64,000 bases of DNA from Clostridia bacterium (GTDB taxonomy: Bacteria; Bacillota; Clostridia; Christensenellales; Aristaeellaceae): positions 36,090 to 100,089 of the forward strand of contig JAFSKN010000007.1 in assembly GCA_017448975.1 (NCBI GenBank), in the 5' to 3' direction. The notes under the pieces were generated by a model that saw nothing but the letters and a program-made list of their open reading frames with translations, did no database searches and was not told where the DNA came from. Shown here one piece after another: positions 1 through 8,334 of the stretch; position 1 is the first letter of the stretch, and the number at the start of each line of letters is the position of its first letter. Both the position numbers and the translations under genes were made by a program.

Positions 1-1
1 G

Positions 2-193
2 GAAAACGTGATGCGGGAAATCCAGCGCTACGGGCTGTATGTGCTCCGCTATCGCCTGATGATCGACGGCAAGCCCCAGTATGTGAATGTCAAGGCCGCC
101 CTGGTGGAGGAGCGGGACGGAAAACAGCTCATCATCGGCGTGAACAACATCGACGCCCACGTGCGGATGGAAATGAGTCAGGCGGGCAAATGA
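2..193 (+). CDS. C-terminal fragment of a PAS/GGDEF-type sensor protein (partial)
   Basis: The reading frame is already open at the window edge and ends at a TGA at 191-193, so only the last 63 or so residues are present. The segment reads as a small mixed alpha/beta piece with RYRLMIDGKPQYVNVKA and LIIGVNNIDAHVRME. Similar strings follow PAS-like sensory regions in clostridial GGDEF and histidine-kinase proteins, which is the only basis for the family call. No catalytic motif is inside the window. The gene is followed after 15 bases by a strong intrinsic terminator, so it closes its transcription unit and converges on the alpha-glucosidase operon. The exact protein cannot be named from this fragment. 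Confidence 0.5.
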   Translation, partial: ENVMREIQRYGLYVLRYRLMIDGKPQYVNVKAALVEERDGKQLIIGVNNIDAHVRMEMSQAGK

Positions 194-208
194 TGCCATA
201 ACAAAAGA

Positions 209-245
209 AACAGTGCTGCTTTTTCCTGAACAGCACTGTTTTTTT
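209..245. terminator. Bidirectional intrinsic terminator
   Basis: AACAGTGCTG (209-218) pairs with CAGCACTGTT (231-240), followed by a T tract to 245 on the plus strand and preceded by an A-rich stretch (203-210) that acts as the T tract on the minus strand. It lies between convergent genes and can serve both. Confidence 0.85.
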
Positions 246-260
246 CGGCTTTTCAGCCTG

Positions 261-1928
261 TTACGACAGCTTCACGATCGCTTCGTAGGGCTGGAGCCAG
301 CCCTTCTGGTGGGTCGGGTAATTGGAGATCAGCTCCTGGCCCGCCGTTTCGTCCATGAGGGTGCAGGGGGCCTTGCGGCCGGTCCAGTTGAGGGCGACGG
401 TGAGGGTTTTGCCCGCATACACGCGCTGATAAGCCCAGACGTTGGGATCGTCTTCCAGAAGCGGAACGAATCTGCCGTACACGATCACGGGATGCGCGTG
501 GCGCAGGGCGATCAGCTTCTGGTAATAGCGGTAGACCGAATCCGGGTCCTTCATCTGATCCTCGGCGTTGATGAGCAGATAGTTTTTATTGACGGGCAGC
601 CAGGGCGTGCCGGTGGTAAACCCGGCGTTGGGCTGGGTGTTCCACTGCATGGGGGTGCGGGCGTTATCGCGGGAGATGCGGGCGAAATAGCGCAGCATAT
701 CCTGGGCGTCCACGCGGCCGCTTTCCACCCACTGCTTCCACGCGTTGTGGTTTTCCACGTCCTGATACTGGCTGATATCGGTAAAGTAGATGTTGGTCAT
801 GCCCAGTTCTTCGCCCTGGTAGACGTAGGGCGTGCCGCGCAGGGTGTGGATGAGCGTTGCCAGCATTTTCGCGCTCTTTACGCGGAAAAGCTCGCTGTCG
901 CAGCCGTAGCGGCTCACCTGACGCGGCTGGTCATGGTTCCCTAAATACACCGTGTTCCAGGCTTTGCCCTGTAAGGCCAGCTGCCAGCGGTTCAGGGTGG
1001 AGCGCACGTCGTTCAGCGGCGCGCCGTGATCGCTCCATTTGGCCAATTCGGTGCCGTCGTTCAGGCCGTCGTTGTGCTCGAAAGCGAACACCATGTTCAG
1101 CTCGCTCTGATCCTCGTTTTCATACCGCAGGGCGTTTTCCGTGGTGCCGCTGGTTTCGCCCACGGTGAGCAGGTCGTAACGGTTCAGCACCTCCTGCCGC
1201 ATCTCCCGCAAATAGCGGTGGGTCGCCTCGGTGTGCATGCAGGAGGGAGAAAAATCGCCGTACAGCGCGCCGGGAGCCACCGGCCCGTCGTCGAAGTTTT
1301 CCTTGCCGATCATGCCGATCACGTCCATGCGGAAGCCGTCGATGCCCTTATCGCACCACCAGCGCATCATCTCAAAGATGCTCTGGCGCACCTTGGGGTT
1401 TGCCCAGTTCAGGTCGGGCTGCTCCTTGGTGAACAGGTGCAGATAATACTGCGCGCTCGCTTCGTCGTATTCCCAGGCGGAGCCGGAAAAGCAGCTGCCC
1501 CAGTTGTTGGGCGGCCCGCCGTTGACGCCGTCGCGCCAGATATAGTAATCGCGGTACGGGTTGTCCCTGCCCTTCCGGCTTTCCACGAACCACTGATGCT
1601 CGTTGGAGGAATGGTTCGCCACCAGATCCATTACCAGCTTCATGCCCCGGGCGTGGATTTCCGACAGCATCCGGTCAAAATCGGCCATCGTGCCAAATTC
1701 CTTCATAATGGCGCGATAATCCGAAATATCATAGCCGTTGTCGTGATTGGGCGAGGCGTAGATCGGGCTGACCCAGATCACGTCCACCCCCAATTCCTTC
1801 AGGTAATCCAGGTGCGCAGTGATGCCGTTCAGATCGCCGATGCCGTCGCCGTTGGAATCGGCGAAAGAGCGCGGATAGATCTGGTACACCACCGCTTCTT
1901 TCCACCAGGCTTTTCTTTCTTCGCTCAT
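261..1928 (-). CDS. GH13 alpha-glucosidase, probably oligo-1,6-glucosidase type
   Basis: Cytoplasmic 555-residue hydrolase that splits short alpha-glucosides delivered by the importer upstream. The start ATG (MSEERKAWW) follows AGAAGGAGAGCTT. GH13 motifs are intact: QIYPRSF near 15-21, DLVANHSS at 101-108, GFRMDV at 198-203 with nucleophile Asp202, acid/base Glu258 in TVGETS, and NHDQPR with Asp333. There is no signal peptide. The residue after the nucleophile is Val203; in the GH13_31 oligo-1,6-glucosidase group Val at this place goes with alpha-1,6 preference, while maltases usually have Thr or Ala, so isomalto-oligosaccharides are the inferred substrate. Length fits the family (about 555-560). 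It is the last gene of a minus-strand operon with a binding protein and two permeases, separated from the permease by an intergenic element at 2033-2201. Confidence 0.92.
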   Translation of the reverse strand: MSEERKAWWKEAVVYQIYPRSFADSNGDGIGDLNGITAHLDYLKELGVDVIWVSPIYASPNHDNGYDISDYRAIMKEFGTMADFDRMLSEIHARGMKLVMDLVANHSSNEHQWFVESRKGRDNPYRDYYIWRDGVNGGPPNNWGSCFSGSAWEYDEASAQYYLHLFTKEQPDLNWANPKVRQSIFEMMRWWCDKGIDGFRMDVIGMIGKENFDDGPVAPGALYGDFSPSCMHTEATHRYLREMRQEVLNRYDLLTVGETSGTTENALRYENEDQSELNMVFAFEHNDGLNDGTELAKWSDHGAPLNDVRSTLNRWQLALQGKAWNTVYLGNHDQPRQVSRYGCDSELFRVKSAKMLATLIHTLRGTPYVYQGEELGMTNIYFTDISQYQDVENHNAWKQWVESGRVDAQDMLRYFARISRDNARTPMQWNTQPNAGFTTGTPWLPVNKNYLLINAEDQMKDPDSVYRYYQKLIALRHAHPVIVYGRFVPLLEDDPNVWAYQRVYAGKTLTVALNWTGRKAPCTLMDETAGQELISNYPTHQKGWLQPYEAIVKLS

Positions 1929-2032
1929 AAGCTCTCCTTCTGATATGAAAAAAAGGCAGAATAATTTATCTACCCCTCATGTTCGGTTGCAGATTGAAAT
2001 GAGAATCTTGCTTGCTGGAAACCAACCCTTAT

Positions 2033-2201
2033 GGCTTTCTCGGAAGGGGACGAACCGCCGATTTCCGCCAGTGGCGGAAATTAAATCGGCGGTGAGATCG
2101 ACCGAAAAGGAGCAATCTCCGCATGAAGCGGAGTTGCGACTATTGAGGTCGCGGATCTGGGGGAAACCTCTCTTTGGCCTCCAAAGAGAGGTTTCCCCCA
2201 G
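2033..2201 (+). repeat. Structured intergenic repeat, copy 1 (RNA-like domain plus long hairpin)
   Basis: This fills most of the gap between the permease and alpha-glucosidase genes. It has a flank GGCTTTCT.GGAAGGGG (2033-2049), then an 11-bp helix 2054-2064/2083-2093 capped by CCGCC-AGT-GGCGG, a 5-bp helix CGACC/GGTCG (2099-2103/2147-2151), a helix CTCCGC-ATGAA-GCGGAG (2117-2133) extended by GCAA/TTGC, and a perfect 21-bp hairpin at 2157-2201 starting CTGGGGGAAA. Copies at 14.1 and 40.7 kb share the layout with compensatory changes in the helices. Strand is uncertain, because the helices read as helices on both strands. It lies 12 bases past the permease stop codon. Function is unknown. Confidence 0.8.
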
Positions 2202-2213
2202 AAAACTTCGTTC

Positions 2214-3113
2214 TTACTTGATGGAGCCTTCCACCATGCCCTTGACGATATACTTCTGGGCGAAGATATACAGGATGATGATGGGCAGCATGGCCAGCAG
2301 GGTGGAAACCATGATCAGGTTCCACTGCTTCACGAAGGAGCCGTTGAAGCCCTGCACAGCCAGGGGGATGGTGCGGATATCGCCGGAAGCGCCCAGCACC
2401 AGCAGAGGCAGCAGGTAGTCGTTCCAGATCCACAGGCCGTTGAGCACAAGGACGGTGACGAACACGGGCTGCAAAAGCGGGAACACGATGCGGAAGAAGG
2501 TGCCCGCGCGGGAGCAGCCGTCGATGTCCGCCGCTTCTTCCAGCTCCAGGGGCACGCCCTTGATGAAGCCGTGGAAAATGAAGATGCTCATGGCTTCGCC
2601 GAAGCCCAGGTAAGCGAAGATGATGCCCTGATAGGAGCGCAGCATGGGGATGCCGATGAAGTCACCCACGGTTTTGAACCAGGTGAGCAGGGGAAACATA
2701 ACCACCTGGAAGGGGATGACCATAGCGGCCACGTAGGTCAGGAACAGGATGTTGCTCCACCTGGTCTTGTTGCGCACCAGCACCCAGGCGGCCATGGCCG
2801 AGAAGATGGAGATGGCGGCCAGAGACAGCACGGTGATGATCAGGCTGTCGCGGCAGGCGGAGAGGAAATTGAAAGTGGGATTGTTCCAAACGTCGGAGAT
2901 GTTTTGAAACAGGTTGGCCGGATTCTCCGGCAGGCCCACAGGCGCGTTGATGATTTCGGCATTGGTGCGCATGGAGTTCATGATCACAATGACGAAAGGC
3001 AGCATGAACAGGATAAAGAGGAGCAGCGTAAGGATTTCCAGGGCGATGCGCCGTCCCGGATGGGGAATGGAACCGGCCATGCGCTCGATCTGTTCGGGTT
3101 GCTTCTTAGCCAT
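2214..3113 (-). CDS. Sugar ABC transporter permease (MalG-like), importer i
   Basis: Inner-membrane permease of 299 residues, one half of the translocation channel of a CUT1 sugar importer. Six or so hydrophobic segments are visible, the first near 27-47. The cytoplasmic EAA loop that docks the ATPase is present as EAADIDGCSRAGTFFRIVFPL near 191-211. Its start codon overlaps the stop of the MalF-like gene by one base (TAATG), so the two are translationally coupled. Family and length match MalG/YcjP-type proteins. Its neighbours are the partner permease and binding protein upstream and a GH13 alpha-glucosidase downstream, so an alpha-glucoside or maltodextrin-like substrate is inferred. No ATPase gene accompanies it. 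Confidence 0.92.
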   Translation of the reverse strand: MAKKQPEQIERMAGSIPHPGRRIALEILTLLLFILFMLPFVIVIMNSMRTNAEIINAPVGLPENPANLFQNISDVWNNPTFNFLSACRDSLIITVLSLAAISIFSAMAAWVLVRNKTRWSNILFLTYVAAMVIPFQVVMFPLLTWFKTVGDFIGIPMLRSYQGIIFAYLGFGEAMSIFIFHGFIKGVPLELEEAADIDGCSRAGTFFRIVFPLLQPVFVTVLVLNGLWIWNDYLLPLLVLGASGDIRTIPLAVQGFNGSFVKQWNLIMVSTLLAMLPIIILYIFAQKYIVKGMVEGSIK

Positions 3114-4012
3114 TACGCCTCAACCTCCTTGCTCTTGTTGTAGGAGACCTGGATAATGGAGAAGATGGTCAGCACCACGAAGAACAGCACAGCCTTGGCT
3201 TGGCCCTGGGCCATGTTGTTGTACTTGAAAGCGGTCTGGTAGATGTTCAGAGCCAAAAGCTCGGAGCTGTTGACGGGCTTGTTCATGAAAATGCCCACGG
3301 GGCCGCCGTTGGTCAGGGCCACGTTCACGTCGTACATCTTGAAGCTGTTGGTCAGGGTGAGGAACAGGGAAATGGTGAAGGCGTTGGCCATGAGGGGGAT
3401 CTGGATCTTGGTGATCCGGGTCCAGTACTTGGCGCCGTCCACTTCCGCCGCTTCCATGACGGATTTGGAAATGCTCTGGATGGCCGCCACGTAGATCAGC
3501 ATGATATAACCGGCGTACTGCCAGGTGTTCACGGTGACCATGGTGAACATGACGGTATCCTTATTGGAAATCAGGGACTTGGAAATCAAATCCCAGCCGA
3601 TGGCCTGGCCCACGGAGGGCAGGATGTTGCTGAAAATGAACTGCCAGATCAGGCCCAGCACGATACCGCCGATCAGGTTGGGTACGAAGAAGCCCGCGCG
3701 GTACACGTTGCGGCCCCGGATCTCGCTGGTCACCAGCAGGGAGATGATGAACGCCACCACATTGACGGTGATGATGTTGATCACGGTGAATTTCAGCGTC
3801 ACCAGGAAGGAATGCAGGAATGCCGGTTCATTGAAAATGGCCGCGTAGTTATCAAAACCCACCATTTTGCTGAAGGAGCCGGTGCCCTGCCAGTCGGTGA
3901 AGGAATAGAAGATACCGTAGATGAACGGAATGATGATGACCATCAGAAACGCAAGCAGCGTCGGCACCAGAAACAGGAATTCCGTCAGCTTGCGTTTTTG
4001 TTTGCTGGTCAT
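3113..4012 (-). CDS. Sugar ABC transporter permease (MalF-like), importer i
   Basis: Permease of 299 residues pairing with the MalG-like protein. The chosen start (MTSKQKRKLTEFLFL) has AAGGGGGG about 9 bases upstream; a longer frame reaches 4081 but adds 23 charged residues with no homologous look. The protein begins with a hydrophobic segment (about residues 10-32) and carries the EAA loop EAAEVDGAKYWTRITKIQIP in its second half. It lies in the operon binding protein, this gene, MalG-like, alpha-glucosidase. A hairpin with a T run (4061-4108) separates it from the binding-protein gene, which would lower its expression relative to the binding protein, as is common in such operons. Confidence 0.92.
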   Translation of the reverse strand: MTSKQKRKLTEFLFLVPTLLAFLMVIIIPFIYGIFYSFTDWQGTGSFSKMVGFDNYAAIFNEPAFLHSFLVTLKFTVINIITVNVVAFIISLLVTSEIRGRNVYRAGFFVPNLIGGIVLGLIWQFIFSNILPSVGQAIGWDLISKSLISNKDTVMFTMVTVNTWQYAGYIMLIYVAAIQSISKSVMEAAEVDGAKYWTRITKIQIPLMANAFTISLFLTLTNSFKMYDVNVALTNGGPVGIFMNKPVNSSELLALNIYQTAFKYNNMAQGQAKAVLFFVVLTIFSIIQVSYNKSKEVEA

Positions 4013-4060
4013 AGGAGAATCCCCCCTTTTTTTGTGGGGGCGGATATGATCCGCCCGTTG

Positions 4061-4108
4061 AAAAACGGGGGCCGCGTCCAAGAATAAGGTTCTCCGGGCG
4101 CAGCCCCC
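4061..4108 (-). terminator. Intra-operon attenuator after binding-protein gene i
   Basis: On the minus strand GGGGGCTGCG (4108-4099) pairs with CGCGGCCCCC (4076-4067) and is followed by GTTTTTC. A second smaller hairpin GGGCGG..CCGCCC follows near 4036-4055. The position between the binding-protein gene and the permease genes suggests partial termination. Confidence 0.6.
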
Positions 4109-4142
4109 TGATCGGTTGGTTATGCTGATACTTTCAGGAAAA

Positions 4143-5375
4143 TTACTTGGCGATGCCAGCGATGGCGTCCTTCATCATGATCTCGAAGGTATCCACGTCG
4201 ATAGCGCCAGCGGCGAACAGCTCATAGATCTGGCCCAGGGTGCCCATGCCGAAGCCATCGGGCAGTTTGTACTGCTGCCAGTCATAGGTCTTGCCGGCGG
4301 CGTTCCATTCCATGACGGATTTGGACAGGGGGGTGGAGGGAGCGATGGTCACGTTGGTGAAAGCGGGCACCATGGCGGCCTTGTTCACCATGTAATCAGC
4401 GCCCTCAGCGGAGGTGGCCAGGAAGTCCAGGAAGGCCAGGGCCTCGTCCTTGTTGCCGTTTTCATTGACAACGTACCAGGAGGGAGGATTGACCAGGATG
4501 CCGTCGGTGTCTTCATGCAGGAAAGCATGGGGCGCGTAGGCGATTTCAAAGTCGGGATTCAGCACCACCAGGGAAGGATCCATCCAGTTGCCCTGATGAT
4601 AGAAAGCGGCCTTGCCATTGGCGAAAGCGGCCAGCTGGCTGTCCTGGGTGCCGTTGAGCAGCATGTCCTGGGTGCTGTACTGGAACAGCAGGGCCACGTA
4701 CTGGCAATACTGATGGAAGCGTTCTTCGTCCACTTTGCCTTCCAGCACCTGATCGATGTAGGTGGTGTCGTTGCGCTCGTTGCCCACGGTCAGGTATACG
4801 TTGAAGTTATGCAGACCGGTTACCCAGGTCATGCCGGTGGTGGTGCCGGCCACCATGGAAACCACCATGTCCAGGCCCAGTTCGCCCTTCATGGAATCCA
4901 GCTTTTCAAAGGCGGCCTTGAGGGCGTCGAAGTTGGTCAGGGTAGCGGGGTCGATGCCGGCCTTGTCCAGGATGGACTTATTGTAGGCCAGGCCGTAGCC
5001 TTCCACGGCCACGGGGAAGCCGACCACCTTGTCGCCGTCCATGTAGGCGGCGGCGGTGTACTGGGTCCATGCCGCGCCAGCCTGGTCAGCGATCTTGTCC
5101 TTCCACAGCTCGTAGCCGGAGGGGCCTTCGATGACCCAGATGTCGGGTTCGCGGCCGGACTGCATTTCGGCCTTGAGCACGGTGTTGTAGTCGGAGGAGC
5201 CGCCGCCGGTGATGACTTTCACATCAACGCCGGTCTTTTCCTTGTACAGCGCGGCAAATTCCTGCAGCGCGTTGGTGATTTCCACCTTGTTCTGGCAGAT
5301 CACGATGTCGGCCAGGGCATTGACGCTGACGAGCAGCATCATCATGCACAGAATGAGAGCAACCAGTTTCTTCAT
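4143..5375 (-). CDS. Extracellular sugar-binding protein, importer i
   Basis: Family 1 solute-binding protein of 410 residues that captures the substrate for the two permeases downstream. The true start is MKKLVALILCMMMLLV at 5375, preceded by GAAGGAGGATATCCT; the open frame extends to 5555 but that part is promoter sequence. A signal peptide ends near NALA-D (about residue 22), a signal-peptidase-I type site; there is no lipobox cysteine at that place. The mature part has the usual YNKSILDKAGIDP segment near 145-157 and the FPVAVEGYGLAYN stretch typical of maltose-type binding proteins. It is first in its operon, driven by a promoter at 5527-5555. The alpha-glucosidase at the end of the operon suggests alpha-linked glucans as ligand. 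Confidence 0.9.
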   Translation of the reverse strand: MKKLVALILCMMMLLVSVNALADIVICQNKVEITNALQEFAALYKEKTGVDVKVITGGGSSDYNTVLKAEMQSGREPDIWVIEGPSGYELWKDKIADQAGAAWTQYTAAAYMDGDKVVGFPVAVEGYGLAYNKSILDKAGIDPATLTNFDALKAAFEKLDSMKGELGLDMVVSMVAGTTTGMTWVTGLHNFNVYLTVGNERNDTTYIDQVLEGKVDEERFHQYCQYVALLFQYSTQDMLLNGTQDSQLAAFANGKAAFYHQGNWMDPSLVVLNPDFEIAYAPHAFLHEDTDGILVNPPSWYVVNENGNKDEALAFLDFLATSAEGADYMVNKAAMVPAFTNVTIAPSTPLSKSVMEWNAAGKTYDWQQYKLPDGFGMGTLGQIYELFAAGAIDVDTFEIMMKDAIAGIAK

Positions 5376-5526
5376 AGGATATCCTCCTTCATTGTGATAC
5401 GGCAGCGCCGTATATTTCAAGCAGCACCCGCTGCTATTGGATCGGTGGTCAGAAAAACGCCAAAATTTTCTGTCATTTTCAATATCAAAGGATACTTTTG
5501 ACATTTTGCCGACAACTTCTATTACA

Positions 5527-5555
5527 AGTTTAGCACATTCCCACAAAAAACGCAA
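5527..5555 (-). promoter_or_regulatory. Sigma-A promoter of sugar operon i
   Basis: On the minus strand TTGCGT (5555-5550), a 17-base spacer and TAAACT (5532-5527), about 150 bases before the binding-protein start. The -10 box is imperfect, and a palindromic operator sits just upstream. Confidence 0.55.
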
Positions 5556-5562
5556 CAGCTAA

Positions 5563-5576
5563 AATTGTATACAATT
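5563..5576. promoter_or_regulatory. Palindromic operator AATTGTATACAATT
   Basis: A perfect 14-bp palindrome just upstream of the -35 box of sugar operon i. The size and A/T-rich form resemble GntR-type operators (inference). No matching regulator gene lies next to it. Confidence 0.5.
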
Positions 5577-5641
5577 AATTCCAAATGAAAGGGCGGCTGG
5601 TTGCTGCTCCAAAGGGCGGTTTCCCGCAGGCATTCTTCGCA

Positions 5642-6475
5642 TTACCCCATGATCACGGCGCTGTCGGCCTTTTTCCGGTCTTCCAGCAGCCAGTCCAGCA
5701 CCTTTTGAATGTGGGCGTCCCAGAAGATCCAGTCGTGGCCGCCGGGGCCTTCGGCGTAGGTGAGGTCAGCGCCCAAGGCCAGCATGCGGTCCCGGGCGGC
5801 AAGGTTCAGCTGGTACAGGAAATCTTCCGTGCCGCAGGCCTGGTAGAGCTTGGGCACGCAGCCCTTGGCGGCGCAGGCCTGATACTGGGCAAACAGGTCG
5901 CTGCCGCTGCCTTTCAGGGCTTCGGGATCGCCGAACATGGCTTTCCAGTTGAAGGGGTTGGAGATCGTGGTGTCCTTGAAGGTTTTATAGATCGCTTCGA
6001 TGTCCACCGCGCCGGACATGCTGGCCGCCTTGGCGTAGCGCTCGGGCGCGGCGAGGGCCAGATGCCAGGCCCCGTAGCCGCCCATGGAAAAGCCCGCGAT
6101 GAAGGTGTCCTCCCGCCGGGGAGAGACGGGGAAGAGGGAGCAGATGTAGGCGGGCAGTTCCTTTGTGAAGAAGGTGGCCCATTGCTGGCCGCCGGGCATA
6201 TCCTGATAGAAATTATTCCCCGCGGAACAGGTGACCACGGCGATTTTCCGGTCCTGGGCGTAGCGGTCTATGCTGGAAAACCGCGTCCAGGAATTGGCGT
6301 CGCCGTACATGCCGTGGAGCAGGTACACCACCGGCAGGCCCTGTTCATAGCCGTAATCCCTTTTCAGGGTATCGTAATGCACCTGATCCCCGCTGGTGGG
6401 GGTGGGCAGGCACACATTGATGGTCAGATTGCTGTAAAGCGCGTGGCTGTACAGACAGCAGGTGAGAAAAGCCAT
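5642..6475 (-). CDS. Esterase of the EstA/esterase D alpha/beta-hydrolase family
   Basis: Cytoplasmic 277-residue alpha/beta hydrolase without signal peptide, likely removing acyl (for example acetyl) groups from imported sugars. The catalytic triad is visible as Ser130 in GFSMGGYG, Asp218 in GTEDFL and His247 in GGHDW. The oxyanion segment YLLHGMYGD lies at 51-59. Length and order match the tributyrin-esterase/acetylesterase group of Firmicutes. It is the last gene of operon ii, 41 bases after a MalG-like permease, which ties it to the sugar imported by that system. Start ATG follows AAGGTGGTTTCCC. Substrate is inferred from context only. Confidence 0.85.
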   Translation of the reverse strand: MAFLTCCLYSHALYSNLTINVCLPTPTSGDQVHYDTLKRDYGYEQGLPVVYLLHGMYGDANSWTRFSSIDRYAQDRKIAVVTCSAGNNFYQDMPGGQQWATFFTKELPAYICSLFPVSPRREDTFIAGFSMGGYGAWHLALAAPERYAKAASMSGAVDIEAIYKTFKDTTISNPFNWKAMFGDPEALKGSGSDLFAQYQACAAKGCVPKLYQACGTEDFLYQLNLAARDRMLALGADLTYAEGPGGHDWIFWDAHIQKVLDWLLEDRKKADSAVIMG

Positions 6476-6516
6476 GGGAAACCACCTTTTTATTTATTTG
6501 AAAGACGTTTTCACGC

Positions 6517-7368
6517 TTACCCCTTGATACCGGTGGTGGCGATGCCTTCCACCAGGGATTTCTGGAAAATCAGGAAGATGATGGTGGCGGGCACGATGGA
6601 CAGGGTGGACATGGCCAGGGTGGAGCCAATGTCCGAACCGGAGGACGGGTCGCTGAACAATTGCAGCGCCAGGGCCACAGGGCGCATGTTGGCGCGGTTT
6701 ACGTACAGCAGGGCGGAGAGGTAATCGTCCCAGCGCCAGATGAAGGAGAAGATGGCGGAGGTGACCAGGGCGGGCACGATCAAAGGCAGGATGATGCGGA
6801 AGAACGTGCCGTAGTAGGTGCAGCCGTCGATCTTGGCCGATTCGTCCAGGTCCTTGGGGATGCCGCCGATGAAGTTCATGATCAGGTACACGAAGAAGCC
6901 CTGGATGGCGAAGAAGTAGGGCAGGATCATGGGATAGTAGGTGCCCACCCAATTCAGATGGCGGTACCACATGAACTGCGGGATCATCAAAATCTGCGCG
7001 GGCAGCATCATGGTGGACAGCACCAGGGTAAACAGCAGCTTCTTGCCCTTGAATTTCAGCCGCTGGAGGGCGAAAGCCACAAAAGCGGAGGAAACCAGGG
7101 TACCGAAGGTGGCGGTAAAGGAAATGAAGAAGGAGTTCAGGAAGAAGGTGCCAAAGGTGTAGCCCATGAAGCCCTTCCAGCCGTTGACATAGTTATCCAG
7201 CGTCCACTGGGCGGGGATCAGCTGGCCGGAGGTGGGCAGCACCTGATCGGTGGGCTTAAAGGAACTGAGGGCCATCCACAGCAGGGGATAGATCATGATG
7301 AGGCCGCCAAAGGCCACCAGCACATGGAAAACGACCGTTTTGATTTTCTTGCTCGTCATTCTGCTCAT
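6517..7368 (-). CDS. Sugar ABC transporter permease (MalG-like), importer ii
   Basis: CUT1 permease of 283 residues with about six membrane segments (first near 12-32). The EAA-type loop reads DESAKIDGCTYYGTFFRIILP near 175-195, with a D replacing the first conserved E of the usual motif. It starts 8 bases after the MalF-like stop codon, and its ribosome site GGAAGGGGATG overlaps the end of that gene's neighbourhood. In operon ii it follows the binding protein and MalF-like permease and precedes an esterase. The substrate is probably an acylated or plant-derived oligosaccharide (inference from the esterase). No ATPase is encoded nearby. Confidence 0.92.
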   Translation of the reverse strand: MSRMTSKKIKTVVFHVLVAFGGLIMIYPLLWMALSSFKPTDQVLPTSGQLIPAQWTLDNYVNGWKGFMGYTFGTFFLNSFFISFTATFGTLVSSAFVAFALQRLKFKGKKLLFTLVLSTMMLPAQILMIPQFMWYRHLNWVGTYYPMILPYFFAIQGFFVYLIMNFIGGIPKDLDESAKIDGCTYYGTFFRIILPLIVPALVTSAIFSFIWRWDDYLSALLYVNRANMRPVALALQLFSDPSSGSDIGSTLAMSTLSIVPATIIFLIFQKSLVEGIATTGIKG

Positions 7369-7376
7369 CCCCTTCC

Positions 7377-8303
7377 TCAGCCGTCATAGACCCATTTTTT
7401 CCGGGTCCAGAAGAGCAGGATCGTAACGAGGGACACGATCAGCAGCATGATCCAGGCCAGGGCGGAGGCATAACCCATCTGGCTCTTTCCGGCGGAGGGG
7501 AACGCCTTGTTGTACTGGTACACCGTGTAGAACAGGGTGGAGTTCCGGGGCGCGCCGTTGGTGATCAGCTTGGACTGGGTGAAGGCTAAGAAAGAGTTGA
7601 TGGTCTGCTGCACCAGGTTGAAGAAGATGGTGGGGGTCAGCAGGGGCAGGGTCACGGTCCAGAACTGATGGAACTTGGTGGCCCCGTCCACGTCCGCCGC
7701 CTCGTACAGCTCCCGGGGGATCTGCTTTAAGGAGGACAGGAAAATCAGCATGGAGGAACCGAACTGCCACACCGTCAGGATGATCAGCACCCAAATGGCG
7801 GGGCCTTCGCTGAACCAGTTGTAACCCGCCATGCCGGGGAACACGGTGGACAGGATGGCGTTCAGGGTGCCGTTGGATTCAAATATCCTGCGCCACAGGA
7901 TGGCCACGGCCACACTGCCGCCGATGATGGAGGGCAGGTAGTAAACCGCCCGGTACAGGCCGATGGCCTTGCTCTTGTGGTTCAGGATCAGGGCCACGAT
8001 CAGGGCGAAGATCACCTTGAGCGGCGTGCCCACCAAAGCAAAGTAGCAGGTAACGCCCAGGGCTTTGGAGAAGATTTTGTCGTTGGTGAAAATCTTCACA
8101 TAATTATCCAGGCCGATCCATTGCGGCGCGGTCTGAATATCGTATTTGCAGAAGGAATAGTAAAGAGAAAGGCCCATGGGAATGGCCATGAACATCAGGA
8201 AGCCGACGATGAAGGGCAGGCTGAACACCAGCCCGGCCGTGGATTCCTTTTGCAGCCACGCCTGAAAGGGCGCCCTTTCCCGCTTGATGGCCTTGGTGGA
8301 CAA
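7377..8303 (-). CDS. Sugar ABC transporter permease (MalF-like), importer ii
   Basis: CUT1 permease of 308 residues, partner of the MalG-like protein. The start codon is TTG (8301-8303 on the complement), chosen because AAAGGAGGAG lies upstream at good distance and the protein begins MSTKAIKRERAPFQAW, a normal N terminus. Membrane segments begin near residue 28. The EAA loop is EAADVDGATKFHQFWTVTLP near 209-228. It follows the binding-protein gene with an attenuator-like hairpin in the 103-base gap, and is 8 bases from the MalG-like gene. Confidence 0.92.
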   Translation of the reverse strand: MSTKAIKRERAPFQAWLQKESTAGLVFSLPFIVGFLMFMAIPMGLSLYYSFCKYDIQTAPQWIGLDNYVKIFTNDKIFSKALGVTCYFALVGTPLKVIFALIVALILNHKSKAIGLYRAVYYLPSIIGGSVAVAILWRRIFESNGTLNAILSTVFPGMAGYNWFSEGPAIWVLIILTVWQFGSSMLIFLSSLKQIPRELYEAADVDGATKFHQFWTVTLPLLTPTIFFNLVQQTINSFLAFTQSKLITNGAPRNSTLFYTVYQYNKAFPSAGKSQMGYASALAWIMLLIVSLVTILLFWTRKKWVYDG

Positions 8304-8334
8304 GGGGATTCTCCTCCTTTATTTCAGATTGAAG

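Noticed and set aside
1945-2418. Plus-strand frame of 157 codons spanning repeat copy 1
   Set aside because: It covers the structured element and the antisense of a permease end; no homologous look.
4116-5501. Long plus-strand frame (461 codons) opposite the first binding protein
   Set aside because: Antisense shadow of a clear binding-protein gene; no recognisable domain.
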